Shown: in pieces, positions 34,382 through 44,343 of the stretch
How positions within the stretch are numbered: position 1 is the stretch's first letter
Layout: the number at the start of each line of letters is the position of its first letter
Assembly: GCF_900111095.1 (NCBI RefSeq)
Contig: NZ_FOGB01000006.1
Span: 212,136 to 276,135 of the forward strand
DNA length: 64,000 bases
Direction of reading: 5' to 3'
Source of the DNA: Amphritea atlantica
GTDB lineage: Bacteria > Pseudomonadota > Gammaproteobacteria > Pseudomonadales > Balneatricaceae
Translations under genes and position numbers: made by a program
Notes under the pieces: generated by a model
What the model was told of the DNA's origin: nothing
Databases searched by the model: none
The model's input: the letters and a program-made list of their open reading frames with translations, nothing else

Positions 34382-35086
34382 ATGGCAGAGATCATAGAAT
34401 TAAACGATACCTCAAGCGAAGTACGCACCCTGGCAGATCGTGTCAGTGGCCAACTGATTACCGCCATTGTTCGCGGTGATATCCCTCCGGGACAAAAGAT
34501 CAGTGAACCGGAACTGGCGCGCACCTACGGCATCAGCCGGGGGCCTTTACGCGAAGCGATCCGCCAGCTCGAAGGCTTGCGTCTGGTGGTCCGGATTCCC
34601 CATGTGGGGGCCCGTGTGGTGTCGCTGAGCCCGGAAGAGTTAGTTGAGATCTACCGGATTCGTGAAGCGCTTGAGGGCATGGCCTGTCGACTGGCGGCCG
34701 ACAATATGTCGACAGATGAGATCAACAGCCTGCGGGAACTGCTTTATCAGCATGAGCGAAACATCCAGGAGATTGATGGCCGCGCCTATTTTCAGAAAGA
34801 GGGCGACCTGGATTTTCACTACCGCATCGTTCAGTCCAGTAAAAATTCTAAACTGTTTGAGTTGCTGGGTGGTGAGCTTTATCACCTGGTACGCATGTAC
34901 CGTTACCAGTTCAGCGTTTCTAAATCACGTCCGCAACGTGCCCTGAAGGAACATCATCGCATCCTGGATGCGATCGAAGAGAGGGATGGCGAGCTGGCAG
35001 AACTGCTGATGCGTCGGCATATAGGCCGGGCGCGCCGTAATATTGAAGAACGTCTGAACCCAACGAACAAAGAAGAGAGGGAATAA
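34382..35086 (+). CDS. prpR: GntR-family (FadR subfamily) regulator of the methylcitrate operon
   Basis: 234 residues. The N-terminal winged helix (RVSGQLITAIVRGDIPPGQKISEPELARTYGISRGPLREAIRQLEGL) is followed by an all-helical FCD effector domain with the metal-ligand residues of DLDFHYRIV and RAL-KEHHRIL. It is first in an operon with prpB three bases after its stop. By analogy with GntR-type regulators heading prp operons in other gammaproteobacteria, it should repress until 2-methylcitrate or propionate accumulates. The symbol is by position; it is unrelated to the sigma54-type PrpR of enterics. Confidence 0.88.
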   Translation: MAEIIELNDTSSEVRTLADRVSGQLITAIVRGDIPPGQKISEPELARTYGISRGPLREAIRQLEGLRLVVRIPHVGARVVSLSPEELVEIYRIREALEGMACRLAADNMSTDEINSLRELLYQHERNIQEIDGRAYFQKEGDLDFHYRIVQSSKNSKLFELLGGELYHLVRMYRYQFSVSKSRPQRALKEHHRILDAIEERDGELAELLMRRHIGRARRNIEERLNPTNKEERE

Positions 35087-35089
35087 CCT

Positions 35090-35980
35090 ATGAGCAAACT
35101 GACCGCTGGCGGACGTTTCCGCAAAGCATTAGAAGAGACCAATCCACTGCAGATCGTGGGTACCACTAACGCCTATCATGCGATGATGGCTGAGCGTGTT
35201 GGCCACAAAGCGATCTATCTGTCCGGTGGCGGCGTTGCTAACCACTCTTACGGTCTTCCCGATCTGGGCATGACATCGATGAATGACGTATTGGCCGATG
35301 TGGGCCGTATCACCAGCGCTGTGGAAACGCCGCTGATTGTTGATATCGATACCGGTTGGGGTGGGGCATTCAATATCGCCCGAACCATCAAAGAGATGAC
35401 TAAGTTCGGTGCGGCAGGTTGTCATATTGAGGATCAGGTAGCGCAGAAACGTTGTGGCCACCGTCCTAATAAAGAGATCGTCTCTCTGGAAGAGATGGTT
35501 GACCGTGTGAAAGCCGCTGTTGATGCGAAGACCGACGATGACTTCTTCCTGATCGCCCGTACCGATGCGTTTCAGATGGAAGGGCTGAATGCTGCCGTTG
35601 AACGTGCGCAGGCCTGTCTGGAAGCTGGTGCCGACGGTATCTTCGCCGAAGCGGTTCACACCCTGGATGATTACCAGGCGTTCTCTGATGGTATCAACGG
35701 CGCACATCTGCTGGCCAACATCACTGAGTTTGGTGCGACACCGCTGTTTAATACTGAGGAGCTGGCCGCTAACGGCGCAACTATGGTGTTGTATCCGCTG
35801 TCAGCCTTCCGTGCGGCTAACCTGGCTGCCCTGAATGTATTTGAAGCGATTCTGCGTGATGGGGACCAGAAAGCGGTTGTCGACACGATGCAGACCCGTA
35901 TGGACCTTTACGATTTCCTCAACTACCACGACTTTGAACAGAAGTTGGATGCGCTGTTTCAGGAAGGTAAAAACAAGTAA
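35090..35980 (+). CDS. prpB: 2-methylisocitrate lyase
   Basis: 296 residues. [45 protein letters not shown] and the active-site [12 protein letters not shown] are signature sequences of PrpB in the isocitrate lyase superfamily. It splits 2-methylisocitrate into pyruvate and succinate, the last step of the 2-methylcitrate cycle. GAGGGA before ATG supports the start. Confidence 0.97.
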   Translation: MSKLTAGGRFRKALEETNPLQIVGTTNAYHAMMAERVGHKAIYLSGGGVANHSYGLPDLGMTSMNDVLADVGRITSAVETPLIVDIDTGWGGAFNIARTIKEMTKFGAAGCHIEDQVAQKRCGHRPNKEIVSLEEMVDRVKAAVDAKTDDDFFLIARTDAFQMEGLNAAVERAQACLEAGADGIFAEAVHTLDDYQAFSDGINGAHLLANITEFGATPLFNTEELAANGATMVLYPLSAFRAANLAALNVFEAILRDGDQKAVVDTMQTRMDLYDFLNYHDFEQKLDALFQEGKNK

Positions 35981-36115
35981 TCAGCCGCAGCGCTGAAACC
36001 CGGTGAGCTAACTCCCGCTGAGCGTTAAAGCGGGAAGATCGACAGAGTCAAAGCAAATAATACTGTAACGGGTAAACACACTTTTCAGGCCCGAAAGCAG
36101 AGAGGAGAAGATAGG

Positions 36116-37246
36116 ATGGCAGAAGCTAAGAAATTAAGTGGTGCGGGTCTGCGTGGTCAGTCCGCTGGTGAAACGGCACTATGTACCGTTGGTCAGAGCG
36201 GCGCAGGTCTGACATACCGTGGCTACGATATCAAAGAGCTGGCTGACAAGGCGCAGTTTGAAGAGGTTGCATACCTGTTGCTGTATGGCAAGCTGCCAAA
36301 TCAGGGTGAACTGGATGCTTATAAAGCCCGCCTGAAAGGGATGCGGGCGCTGCCTGACGCGCTTAAAACGGTGCTGGAACAGATCCCCGCGGATGCTCAT
36401 CCGATGGATGTGATGCGTACCGGTTGCTCCATGCTGGGCAATCTGGAAACCGAACAGGATTTTACCGAGCAGCACGATCATATTGACCGGATGCTGGCGG
36501 TTTTCCCAGGCATGATTAACTACTGGTACAACTTCAGCCACAACGGCAAGCGTATCGATGTAGAAACCGATGCCAATTCGATCGGTGAACAGTTCCTCTG
36601 GACTCTGCACGACAAAAAGCCTGAACCACTGCATGTTGATGTGATGCATGCCTCGCTGATTCTTTATGCCGAGCATGAGTTTAACGCCTCAACCTTTACT
36701 GCCCGGGTGTGTGCTTCAACGCTATCAGACATCCATAGCTGCGTGACCGCTGCCATTGGTTCCCTGCGTGGCCCCCTGCATGGTGGTGCTAATGAAGCGG
36801 CGATGGCGATGATTCAGGACTGGCGTTCTCCGGACGAGGCGGAAGCCGAAATCATGGCGATGCTGGCGCGTAAAGATAAGATCATGGGCTTTGGCCATGC
36901 GATCTACCGTGATTCTGATCCCCGTAATGCGATCATTAAAGAGTGGTCGAAAAAGCTTTCAGAGCAGGTGGGTGATGAGTATCTGTACGCCGTATCTGAG
37001 CGGGTGGAAGCGGTAATGTGGCGGGAGAAGAAACTGTTCTGTAACGCTGACTTCTTCCATGCCTCTGCCTACAACTTCATGGGCATTCCTACCGAGCTGT
37101 TTACCCCGATCTTTGTTTGCTCCCGGGCGGCAGGCTGGACTGCACATGTGATGGAGCAGCGGGCCAATAACCGCATTATCCGCCCATCAGCTGACTACAG
37201 CGGCCCAACCAGCGCCGAGTGGATCGATATCGCCGATCGTCCGTAA
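36116..37246 (+). CDS. prpC: 2-methylcitrate synthase
   Basis: 376 residues, shorter than TCA citrate synthase (~430 aa) as usual for PrpC. GLTYRGYDIKELA, LYAEHEFNASTFTARV, GSLRGPLHGGANEAAM and GFGHAIYRDSDPR contain the catalytic His residues and, in the later ARV..SDP context, Asp. It condenses propionyl-CoA with oxaloacetate. GGAG upstream of the ATG supports the start. It sits between prpB and acnD. Confidence 0.96.
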   Translation: MAEAKKLSGAGLRGQSAGETALCTVGQSGAGLTYRGYDIKELADKAQFEEVAYLLLYGKLPNQGELDAYKARLKGMRALPDALKTVLEQIPADAHPMDVMRTGCSMLGNLETEQDFTEQHDHIDRMLAVFPGMINYWYNFSHNGKRIDVETDANSIGEQFLWTLHDKKPEPLHVDVMHASLILYAEHEFNASTFTARVCASTLSDIHSCVTAAIGSLRGPLHGGANEAAMAMIQDWRSPDEAEAEIMAMLARKDKIMGFGHAIYRDSDPRNAIIKEWSKKLSEQVGDEYLYAVSERVEAVMWREKKLFCNADFFHASAYNFMGIPTELFTPIFVCSRAAGWTAHVMEQRANNRIIRPSADYSGPTSAEWIDIADRP

Positions 37247-37320
37247 GCCGAACTGGCTGAGAGGAGAGGGGCTGAGTTAACGATCAGCCCTTTCCCTAAC
37301 TAAGAATTTAATGGTGTGAT

Positions 37321-39930
37321 ATGAATACTGAATACCGTAAACCGTTAGCAGGTACCGGCCTGGATTACTTCGACACCCGTGCGGCGGTCGATGCGATCAA
37401 GCCCGGTGCTTATGCAACGCTGCCTTACACCTCCCGCGTACTGGCTGAACAACTGGTGCGTCGCTGTGAACCCGAAGCACTGACCGCTTCACTGAACCAA
37501 CTGATTGAGCGTAAACAGGATCTCGACTTTCCCTGGTATCCGGCCCGTGTTGTCTGTCACGACATCCTCGGTCAGACCGCACTGGTCGACCTGGCAGGTC
37601 TGCGGGATGCTATTGCTGATCAGGGGGGAGACCCGGCCAAAGTGAATCCGGTTGTACCAACCCAACTGATTGTTGACCATTCGCTGGCTGTTGAAGCACC
37701 AGGGTTCGATCCCGATGCTTTTCAGAAGAACCGTGATATTGAAGATCGTCGTAACGATGACCGTTTTCACTTTATCGAGTGGTGTAAAACCGCGTTTGAT
37801 AACGTTGATGTGATTCCGGCCGGTAACGGTATCATGCACCAGATCAACCTGGAGAAGATGTCTCCGGTGATTCAGGCCCGTGACGGTGTTGCCTTCCCGG
37901 ATACCTGTGTGGGTACCGACAGCCACACCCCTCATGTTGATGCTCTGGGTGTTATCGCTATCGGTGTCGGTGGTCTGGAAGCTGAAACCGTGATGCTGGG
38001 CCGTCCCTCTATGATGCGTCTGCCGGACATTATCGGCGTTAAACTGGTGGGCAAACGCCAGCCGGGGATTACCGCTACCGATATGGTGCTGGCGATTACT
38101 GAGTTTCTGCGTAATGAGAAAGTGGTTTCCGCCTATCTGGAGTTCTTCGGCGAGGGAGCTGCAACGCTGTCGATCGGTGATCGTGCCACGATCTCCAATA
38201 TGACTCCTGAATACGGTGCGTCTGCCGGTATGTTCTATATCGATGAGCAGACCATTGAATATCTTAAGCTGACCGGTCGTGAGCCGGAACAGGTTGCGCT
38301 GGTTGAACAGTATGCCAAAGAAACCGGCCTGTGGGCTGATGATCTGGTTGATGCTCAGTACGAACGGGTACTGGAGTTTGATCTGTCAACGGTGGTCCGC
38401 AATATGGCGGGGCCGTCTAACCCACATCGCCGTTTGCCGACCTCAGCCCTGCACGAGCGCGGTATCTCCAGTGATACGATGCTGGCCGCTGCTCAGGCAG
38501 AAGAAGCGGATGGCCTGATGCCTGACGGCGCAGTTATCATCGCCGCCATTACCAGCTGTACCAACACATCGAACCCGCGCAATGTGGTTGCTGCCGGTCT
38601 GGTTGCCAGGAAAGCTAATGAGCTGGGACTGCTGCGCAAGCCCTGGGTTAAAACCTCGTTTGCGCCGGGCTCCCGGGTAGCCAAACTCTATCTTGAAGAA
38701 GCGGGTCTTCTGCCCGAGATGGAAAAACTGGGCTTCGGTATTGTTGGCTATGCCTGCACCACCTGTAACGGTATGTCCGGGGCGCTTGATCCGGTGATTC
38801 AGCAGGAGATCGTTGACCGCGATCTGTATGCGACGGCAGTACTATCGGGTAACCGTAACTTTGATGGTCGGATCCATCCCTATGCCAAGCAGGCATTCCT
38901 GGCATCTCCGCCACTGGTCGTCGCCTATGCGATTGCCGGTACCATCCGTTTCGATATTGAAAACGATGTCTTGGGGACCGACAAAGAGGGCAATGCGGTT
39001 ACCCTGAAAGATATCTGGCCAAGTGATGAAGAGATCGACGCGATTGTTGCCAGCGCCGTGAAGCCGGAACAGTTCAATCAGGTGTATATTCCTATGTTTG
39101 ACCTGGGCGCAGCAGAGCGTTCACCCAGCCCACTCTATGACTGGCGTCCACAGACAACCTATATCCGTCGTCCACCTTACTGGGAAGGCGCACTGGCTGG
39201 TGAGCGAACCATGAAGGGGATGCGTCCGCTGGCGGTACTGGGTGACAACATCACCACAGATCACCTGTCGCCTTCTAACGCGATCCAGGCTTCCAGTGCT
39301 GCCGGTGAATACTGCGCCAAGATGGGCCTGCCGGAAGAGGACTTCAACTCTTACGCAACCCACCGGGGGGATCACCTGACCGCTCAGCGGGCAACTTTCG
39401 CCAACCCGAAACTACTCAATGAGATGTGCCGGGATGAGAATGGCGAGATTATCCAGGGCTCTCTGGCACGTCTGGAGCCGGAAGGTACCCAGATGCGGAT
39501 GTGGGAAACTATTGAAACCTATATGCAGCGTAAACAGCCGCTGATCATCATTGCCGGTGCCGATTACGGTCAGGGGTCTTCCCGTGACTGGGCCGCCAAA
39601 GGTGTTCGTCTGGCGGGTGTTGAAGCGATCGTTGCGGAAGGTTTTGAGCGTATTCACCGTACCAACCTGGTTGGTATGGGGGTATTACCGCTGGAGTTTA
39701 AAGCCGGTGATAACCGCAATACCTACGGCATCGATGGCACAGAAACCTACGATGTGGTTGGCGAGATCAGCCCACGTTGTGATCTGACCGTGGTGATGAC
39801 CCGTCGCAATGGCGAGGTGGTTGAGATTCCGGTGACCTGTCGCCTGGATACCGCTGAAGAGGTCCATGTTTACGGTGCTGGTGGTGTGTTGCAGCGCTTT
39901 GCGCAGGACTTCCTGGAAGCCAACGCATAA
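37321..39930 (+). CDS. acnD: Fe-S dependent 2-methylcitrate dehydratase AcnD
   Basis: 869 residues, aconitase superfamily. Cluster ligands are seen in AAITSCTNTSNP and GYACTTCNGMSG (CxxC); VGTDSHTPHVD and GADYGQGSSRDWAAKGV are aconitase motifs. AcnD dehydrates 2-methylcitrate to 2-methyl-trans-aconitate, which PrpF then isomerises. It replaces PrpD in this operon. The position before prpF distinguishes it from housekeeping AcnA. Confidence 0.96.
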   Translation: MNTEYRKPLAGTGLDYFDTRAAVDAIKPGAYATLPYTSRVLAEQLVRRCEPEALTASLNQLIERKQDLDFPWYPARVVCHDILGQTALVDLAGLRDAIADQGGDPAKVNPVVPTQLIVDHSLAVEAPGFDPDAFQKNRDIEDRRNDDRFHFIEWCKTAFDNVDVIPAGNGIMHQINLEKMSPVIQARDGVAFPDTCVGTDSHTPHVDALGVIAIGVGGLEAETVMLGRPSMMRLPDIIGVKLVGKRQPGITATDMVLAITEFLRNEKVVSAYLEFFGEGAATLSIGDRATISNMTPEYGASAGMFYIDEQTIEYLKLTGREPEQVALVEQYAKETGLWADDLVDAQYERVLEFDLSTVVRNMAGPSNPHRRLPTSALHERGISSDTMLAAAQAEEADGLMPDGAVIIAAITSCTNTSNPRNVVAAGLVARKANELGLLRKPWVKTSFAPGSRVAKLYLEEAGLLPEMEKLGFGIVGYACTTCNGMSGALDPVIQQEIVDRDLYATAVLSGNRNFDGRIHPYAKQAFLASPPLVVAYAIAGTIRFDIENDVLGTDKEGNAVTLKDIWPSDEEIDAIVASAVKPEQFNQVYIPMFDLGAAERSPSPLYDWRPQTTYIRRPPYWEGALAGERTMKGMRPLAVLGDNITTDHLSPSNAIQASSAAGEYCAKMGLPEEDFNSYATHRGDHLTAQRATFANPKLLNEMCRDENGEIIQGSLARLEPEGTQMRMWETIETYMQRKQPLIIIAGADYGQGSSRDWAAKGVRLAGVEAIVAEGFERIHRTNLVGMGVLPLEFKAGDNRNTYGIDGTETYDVVGEISPRCDLTVVMTRRNGEVVEIPVTCRLDTAEEVHVYGAGGVLQRFAQDFLEANA

Positions 39931-40102
39931 GCGTTAACCGCTGTGCAGGGCCGGATATGCACTCTTCCGGCTCTGCTATTTGATGCAAGAGAATTTTTAA
40001 TAAGCGTATTTAATAAAAGCTTTTATCTATCTGATCTTATTAAGAGTTTTCTGAACACGAGTCTCGTTTTTGAATGACGCTCAGAGACACAGGAATGTAA
40101 AA

Positions 40103-41284
40103 ATGGCATTTGTCCCTCAGGTAAAAATCCCCGCGACCTATATTCGTGGCGGTACCAGTAAAGGTGTTTTCTTCCGTCGTCAGGATCTGCCGGCAGCAGC
40201 ACAGCAGCCGGGTGAAGCCCGCGACAATATCTTACTGCGGGTGATCGGCAGTCCCGATCCCTATGGTCAGCAGATTGATGGCATGGGTGGCGCAACCTCG
40301 AGTACCAGCAAAACGGTGATCCTGGATAAGAGCAGCGAACCCGGTCACGATGTGGATTATCTGTTTGGTCAGGTGGCGATCGACAAAGCGTTTGTCGACT
40401 GGTCTGGCAACTGCGGCAACCTGACCGCAGCGGTAGGGGCGTTCGCCATCAGTAATGGTTTGGTTGACGCTGAGCGGATTCCTGACAATGGGGTCTGTAC
40501 CGTGCGGATCTGGCAAAAAAACATCGGTAAAACCATTATCGCCCATGTGCCAATGACCAACGGTGAGGTGCAGGAAACCGGTGATTTTGAACTGGATGGC
40601 GTGACGTTTCCGGCAGCAGAGGTGGTGATCGAATTTATGGATCCTGCCGATGGCGAAGGGTCAATGTTCCCTACGGGTAATCTGGTGGATGATCTTGAGG
40701 TTCCGGGCATCGGCACCTTAAAAGCGACAATGATCAATGCGGGTATTCCAACCATCTTTCTTAACGCCTCAGATATCGGTTACACCGGTACCGAGCTGCA
40801 GAAAGATATTAACTCCGATGCAGCAGCGCTGGGAAGTTTTGAGACCATTCGGGCTCATGGTGCGCTGAAGATGGGGCTTATCAGTGATATCTCTGAAGCG
40901 GCAGCCCGTCAGCATACGCCCAAGGTAGCCTTTGTTGCGCCAGCAACCGCCTATGTATCCTCCAGTGGTAAGCAGATCTCTGCGGATGATATCGATGTCT
41001 GTGTACGGGCTTTGTCCATGGGTAAACTGCACCACGCGATGATGGGCACTGCATCAGTTGCCATCGCCACCGCTGCCGCGGTACCGGGTACTCTGGTGAA
41101 CCTGGCAGCCGGTGGAGTAGAGCGTGATTCAGTCACCTTCGGCCACCCCTCAGGCACCCTGCGTGTCGGTGCCGCCGCAGAGCAGCAGGCCAATGGTGAC
41201 TGGAGCGCCACTAAAGCGGTCATGAGCCGCAGCGCACGGGTGCTGATGGAAGGGTTTGTACGCATTCCCGGAGATAGCTTCTAA
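40103..41284 (+). CDS. prpF: 2-methylaconitate cis-trans isomerase PrpF
   Basis: About 393 residues from the ATG at 40103, chosen for AGGA eight bases upstream and because the family starts with KIPATYIRGGTSKGVFF; the frame runs 11 codons further. Diaminopimelate-epimerase-like double fold; SGNCGNLTAAVGAFAI carries the active-site Cys region. It converts trans- to cis-2-methylaconitate, completing the AcnD route. Last gene of the prp operon. Confidence 0.95.
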   Translation: MAFVPQVKIPATYIRGGTSKGVFFRRQDLPAAAQQPGEARDNILLRVIGSPDPYGQQIDGMGGATSSTSKTVILDKSSEPGHDVDYLFGQVAIDKAFVDWSGNCGNLTAAVGAFAISNGLVDAERIPDNGVCTVRIWQKNIGKTIIAHVPMTNGEVQETGDFELDGVTFPAAEVVIEFMDPADGEGSMFPTGNLVDDLEVPGIGTLKATMINAGIPTIFLNASDIGYTGTELQKDINSDAAALGSFETIRAHGALKMGLISDISEAAARQHTPKVAFVAPATAYVSSSGKQISADDIDVCVRALSMGKLHHAMMGTASVAIATAAAVPGTLVNLAAGGVERDSVTFGHPSGTLRVGAAAEQQANGDWSATKAVMSRSARVLMEGFVRIPGDSF

Positions 41285-41402
41285 GCGCTAAAACCTATTT
41301 TTCATTCTGCACAGAGGGTATCTGCAGAATGTTACCAATGTCGAAGTGGCAGTCAGACGTTCAGGCCTCCCTATCAAGGACTGTTCGTTTCACTTCACGC
41401 TT

Positions 41403-41436
41403 AGGCCCTGTACGCAAGTGCAGGGTCTTTTTTTTA
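41403..41436 (+). terminator. prp operon terminator
   Basis: GGCCCTG-tac-GCAAGTG-CAGGGTC hairpin followed by nine T, ~120 bases after the prpF stop. Confidence 0.85.
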
Positions 41437-41439
41437 TTC

Positions 41440-41785
41440 TGCCATAGGTGGAGAGGGAAGCACGGCCCGCGGCGATAGTCCGTGCCTGTGAATTGCTCTA
41501 TCGCCGCAGGATGCGGCTCCTACGATACAATTAACCCAAAATGCTCTCGTTGTCCGGTGTGGAGGTCTCTCTGTGGTGTGGGAGGCGCGCCCCCGCGGCG
41601 ATAGTCCGTGCCTGTGAATTGTTCTATCGCCGCAGGATGCGGCTCCTACAATACAATTAATCCATAAATTCTCTCGATGTCCGGTGTGGAGGTGTCTCTG
41701 TGGTGTGGGAGGCGCGCCCCCGCGGCGATAGTCCGTGCCTGTATATTGTTTTATCGCCGCAGGATGTGGCTCCTACAATGCCATA
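41440..41785. repeat. Three tandem REPIN-like units
   Basis: The 126-127-bp unit occurs three times; CGCGGCGATAGTCCGTGCC starts at 41468, 41594 and 41721. Each unit pairs CCGCGGCGATAG with a downstream CTATCGCCGCAGG and ends in GGATGCGGCTCCTAC, ~26 bp elements at 41498, 41624 and 41751. Paired inverted REPs of this GTAGGAGCCGCATCC kind are widespread in Pseudomonas and relatives. They fill the 580-bp gap between prpF and the VOC gene, which holds no gene. Confidence 0.9.
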
Positions 41786-41864
41786 TGATCCTCTATACTC
41801 TACTATTTAGGCAGCCAATGTCAGGGACTATTTTGTATAACTTAAAAGGAGAGAGGCGATAGAT

Positions 41865-42224
41865 ATGCAGCATGAAAAGCTTAATTACGTAGAGTTTGGT
41901 TCGACGGATCTTGAGGGTTCAAAAGGTTTTTTCACCGATGTGTTTGGCTGGCACTTTACCGATTATGGTCCCGATTACAGTGCATTTGATCAACAGGGTC
42001 TTGAGGGGGGATTCTTTACTTCAGACCAGACTGCAAGTCAGGAAAAGGGCAGTGCGCTACTGGTGTTTTATAGTGGCGATCTTGAACAAACCCTGGCAAA
42101 AGTTGCAAGCCATGGGGGTGATATCTGTAAAGGGATCTTTGAGTTTCCCGGTGGACGCCGTTTTCATTTTATAGAGCCCGGCGGCAACGAGTTTGCGGTC
42201 TGGTCTGATCAGCCTGCCGGTTGA
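41865..42224 (+). CDS. VOC-family (glyoxalase/bleomycin-resistance-like) protein
   Basis: 119 residues. KLNYVEFGSTDLEGSKGFFTDVFGWHFTDYGPDYSAF is the first beta-alpha-beta module, and GGRRFHFIEPGGNEFAVWS is the second with a conserved Glu metal ligand. This is the small single-domain VOC family of unknown substrate. GGAG upstream supports the start. It converges on the antiporter gene. Confidence 0.85.
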   Translation: MQHEKLNYVEFGSTDLEGSKGFFTDVFGWHFTDYGPDYSAFDQQGLEGGFFTSDQTASQEKGSALLVFYSGDLEQTLAKVASHGGDICKGIFEFPGGRRFHFIEPGGNEFAVWSDQPAG

Positions 42225-42248
42225 ACCGTTACTACAGTAACAGGACTA

Positions 42249-43838
42249 TTAGCCCTGCGATTGCGGCTTATAGTCGCTTGATATCAGTCGCAAACTGTCT
42301 TCTGCAAAACCGCTACCGGCCTCTCTGTAGAAGTTAAACACTTTATCGATGCCAGCATCCAGCAGCTTTTGCCGGTCATCTTCATAGCGGGCAATGGCGG
42401 CAATCTGGCCCTGATAACCGCAGTTTGCCAGTTGGATGGTAATATTACGGCTATCTTCGATGGAGGGCAGGGCCAGCAGTATCAGTTTAATATCAGAGGT
42501 ATTAAAGCTTTCCCAGAAATCGGCATCTTCACCATCGCCAAAGCAGACATTCAAACCTTTCTGCTGCAGCTCTGCGGCTCTGAAGCGGTCTGAATCGAGC
42601 CCGGCGACCCGGTGGTCAATAATATTCTGTAATGCTTTATACGCCCCTTTTCCAACCCGGCCCATACCGATGACCAGAACCTCTGCATGGGGAAACTGTT
42701 CAATAATATCTGCTTTCAGGCGGTGGCTGTTTTCGTAGCGTTTCAGATAATCTTTATGTTGCATGTAAAAACGATGTGCGCGGGGATAAAGAACGCTGGT
42801 CAGCACAAAAGACAGTGATACTGCCAGCGCAAGAATCACCAGCCATTCGCGGCTAAGCCAGCCGGAATCGACACTCAGGGCCGCAACAATGAGGCCAAAC
42901 TCACTAAAGTTACTCAGGGCCAGTGAGGCCAGATAGGCGGTGCGACTGCGCAGTCTGAGGCGGGTAAGAATGGCAAAGAAGAGCACGAACTTAATGCCGA
43001 TCAGCAGAGAGATCAGTGCGGCAGTGCCCAGCATTGACCAGGTTGGCAATGCGGTAAATCCGATCGACAGAAAAAAGCCGATCAGAAACAGATCCTTAAA
43101 GCTGAGCAGTGACTTGGTTAATTCTGAGGCTTTAGTGTGCTGGGCCAGAAGTATGCCAAATACCAGCGCCCCGAGATCCCCCTTAACACCGACCAACTGG
43201 AAAAGTTCGTAGCCCCCGAGGGCGAAGAAAAAACCGGTTAAGGGGAGCAACTCACCGTGTCCGGCTTTATCCAGTAATTTGTAGAGTATTGGGCGGGCAA
43301 AGATCAGTGCGAACAGAAGCGGAGCCCAGATCGATGGCAGCTTTCCGGTGGCAACCACCAGAAACAGCACCGCTACGATATCCTGCATCACCAATACACC
43401 GATCGCCAGCTGCCCATGACGGGTCTTCATCTCCCCGTTTTCTTCCAGCAGCTTAACGATACAGACCGTACTGCTAAAACTGAGGGCGAAGCCGAGCAGG
43501 GCCGCCGTGGTCAGATCGAGGCCGCTGTAATAGGGCACAGCAACAACCGCCATCAACAGGACAAAAGAACCAAATACCAGGATCCACAACGCCATATGGC
43601 TGAGCGTACTGGCCCACACTTCACGCCGGAGCAGATCGCCAATGTGCAGTTTAAGGCCAATGGTAAACAGCATCAGGGTGATGCCGAGATCAGCAAGGGT
43701 ATCCAGGCTTTCGGTGGGCTCAATGCCGAGAAAGTGCAGCAGAAAGCCCGCCAGCAAAAAGCCAATTAAGGGCGGCATCCCAATAACTTTAAGCGACAGA
43801 CCACACAGAAAAGCGAACAGAACCCAGATAAAATCCAT
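42249..43838 (-). CDS. CPA2-family cation:proton antiporter with TrkA-N domain
   Basis: 529 residues. About 12 membrane segments (residues ~1-370, including GFALSFSSTVCIVKLLEENGEMKTRHGQLAIGVLVMQDI) are followed by a cytoplasmic RCK/TrkA-N domain starting with the nucleotide motif VLVIGMGRVGKGAY near 390. The architecture is that of KefB/KefC/YbaL K+/H+ antiporters. It likely expels K+ in response to electrophile or redox stress, but no KefF/KefG partner is next to it. Confidence 0.9.
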   Translation of the reverse strand: MDFIWVLFAFLCGLSLKVIGMPPLIGFLLAGFLLHFLGIEPTESLDTLADLGITLMLFTIGLKLHIGDLLRREVWASTLSHMALWILVFGSFVLLMAVVAVPYYSGLDLTTAALLGFALSFSSTVCIVKLLEENGEMKTRHGQLAIGVLVMQDIVAVLFLVVATGKLPSIWAPLLFALIFARPILYKLLDKAGHGELLPLTGFFFALGGYELFQLVGVKGDLGALVFGILLAQHTKASELTKSLLSFKDLFLIGFFLSIGFTALPTWSMLGTAALISLLIGIKFVLFFAILTRLRLRSRTAYLASLALSNFSEFGLIVAALSVDSGWLSREWLVILALAVSLSFVLTSVLYPRAHRFYMQHKDYLKRYENSHRLKADIIEQFPHAEVLVIGMGRVGKGAYKALQNIIDHRVAGLDSDRFRAAELQQKGLNVCFGDGEDADFWESFNTSDIKLILLALPSIEDSRNITIQLANCGYQGQIAAIARYEDDRQKLLDAGIDKVFNFYREAGSGFAEDSLRLISSDYKPQSQG

Positions 43839-44343
43839 AGATATAAGTCTTTGTAATTACATAATATTTATTAATGCAAGATAGGACTATGCTAACACTT
43901 ATCGGGTGACAAAACCCTATATGCTGTTTGCATATGATGAATCGGTTTAAACAGTTTCGTTAACATACATAGTCGGTTCCAGAGAGTTAAGCCTTAAGGG
44001 GATGTGATCGTTTTAGTTGCGTTGCAGTCTGGCGGGATAAGCTCAGTTGACTACTTAAACTGACTGGTGCTGACGCAGAGCTTAAGATGGATTATGGCAG
44101 ACTAACCGCCGCTAAGCGCGTGAAAGATATGCAGCGTGCCATTATACAGAATCGGGTCTGAGGTCGTTTTACGGCCAGTCACAACAGCCTCATTGATGTT
44201 GAGCAAACGGAGTTTCTTCTAGTTCAGTACCACCGTACAAGAGTGATTTGAGAGCATGGATGACGCGTGACTGATACGCTAGTTAAGTTAGTTTTAATCT
44301 GTAGACTTTAAACACTCAGTTCTAAGCATTTAAATTCACGCAT
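43839..44343. other. Intergenic region containing a probable gene relic
   Basis: 505 bp between two minus-strand genes. AT-rich promoter-like DNA lies next to the antiporter gene. The segment 44105-44255 reads as a degraded ThiS-like frame on the minus strand (see separate entry). Nothing else is recognised. Confidence 0.5.
44105..44255 (-). pseudogene. Probable thiS (sulfur-carrier) remnant
   Basis: Read on the minus strand, one frame ends NINEAVVTGRKTTSDP, ILYNGTLHIFHALSGG, stop. This resembles the last half of ThiS proteins (LNEAVVPRSQW...L-DGD-L-IFQAIAGG), including the terminal Gly-Gly needed for thiocarboxylation. An in-frame TAG interrupts it 34 codons before the end, and the upstream ATG frame is far too short for a complete ThiS (~66 aa). 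Other thi genes are absent nearby. Chance resemblance is not excluded. Confidence 0.4.

Noticed and set aside
41677..41862. 61-codon frame in front of the VOC gene
   Set aside because: Lies within the REPIN units; coding potential is an accident of the repeat.
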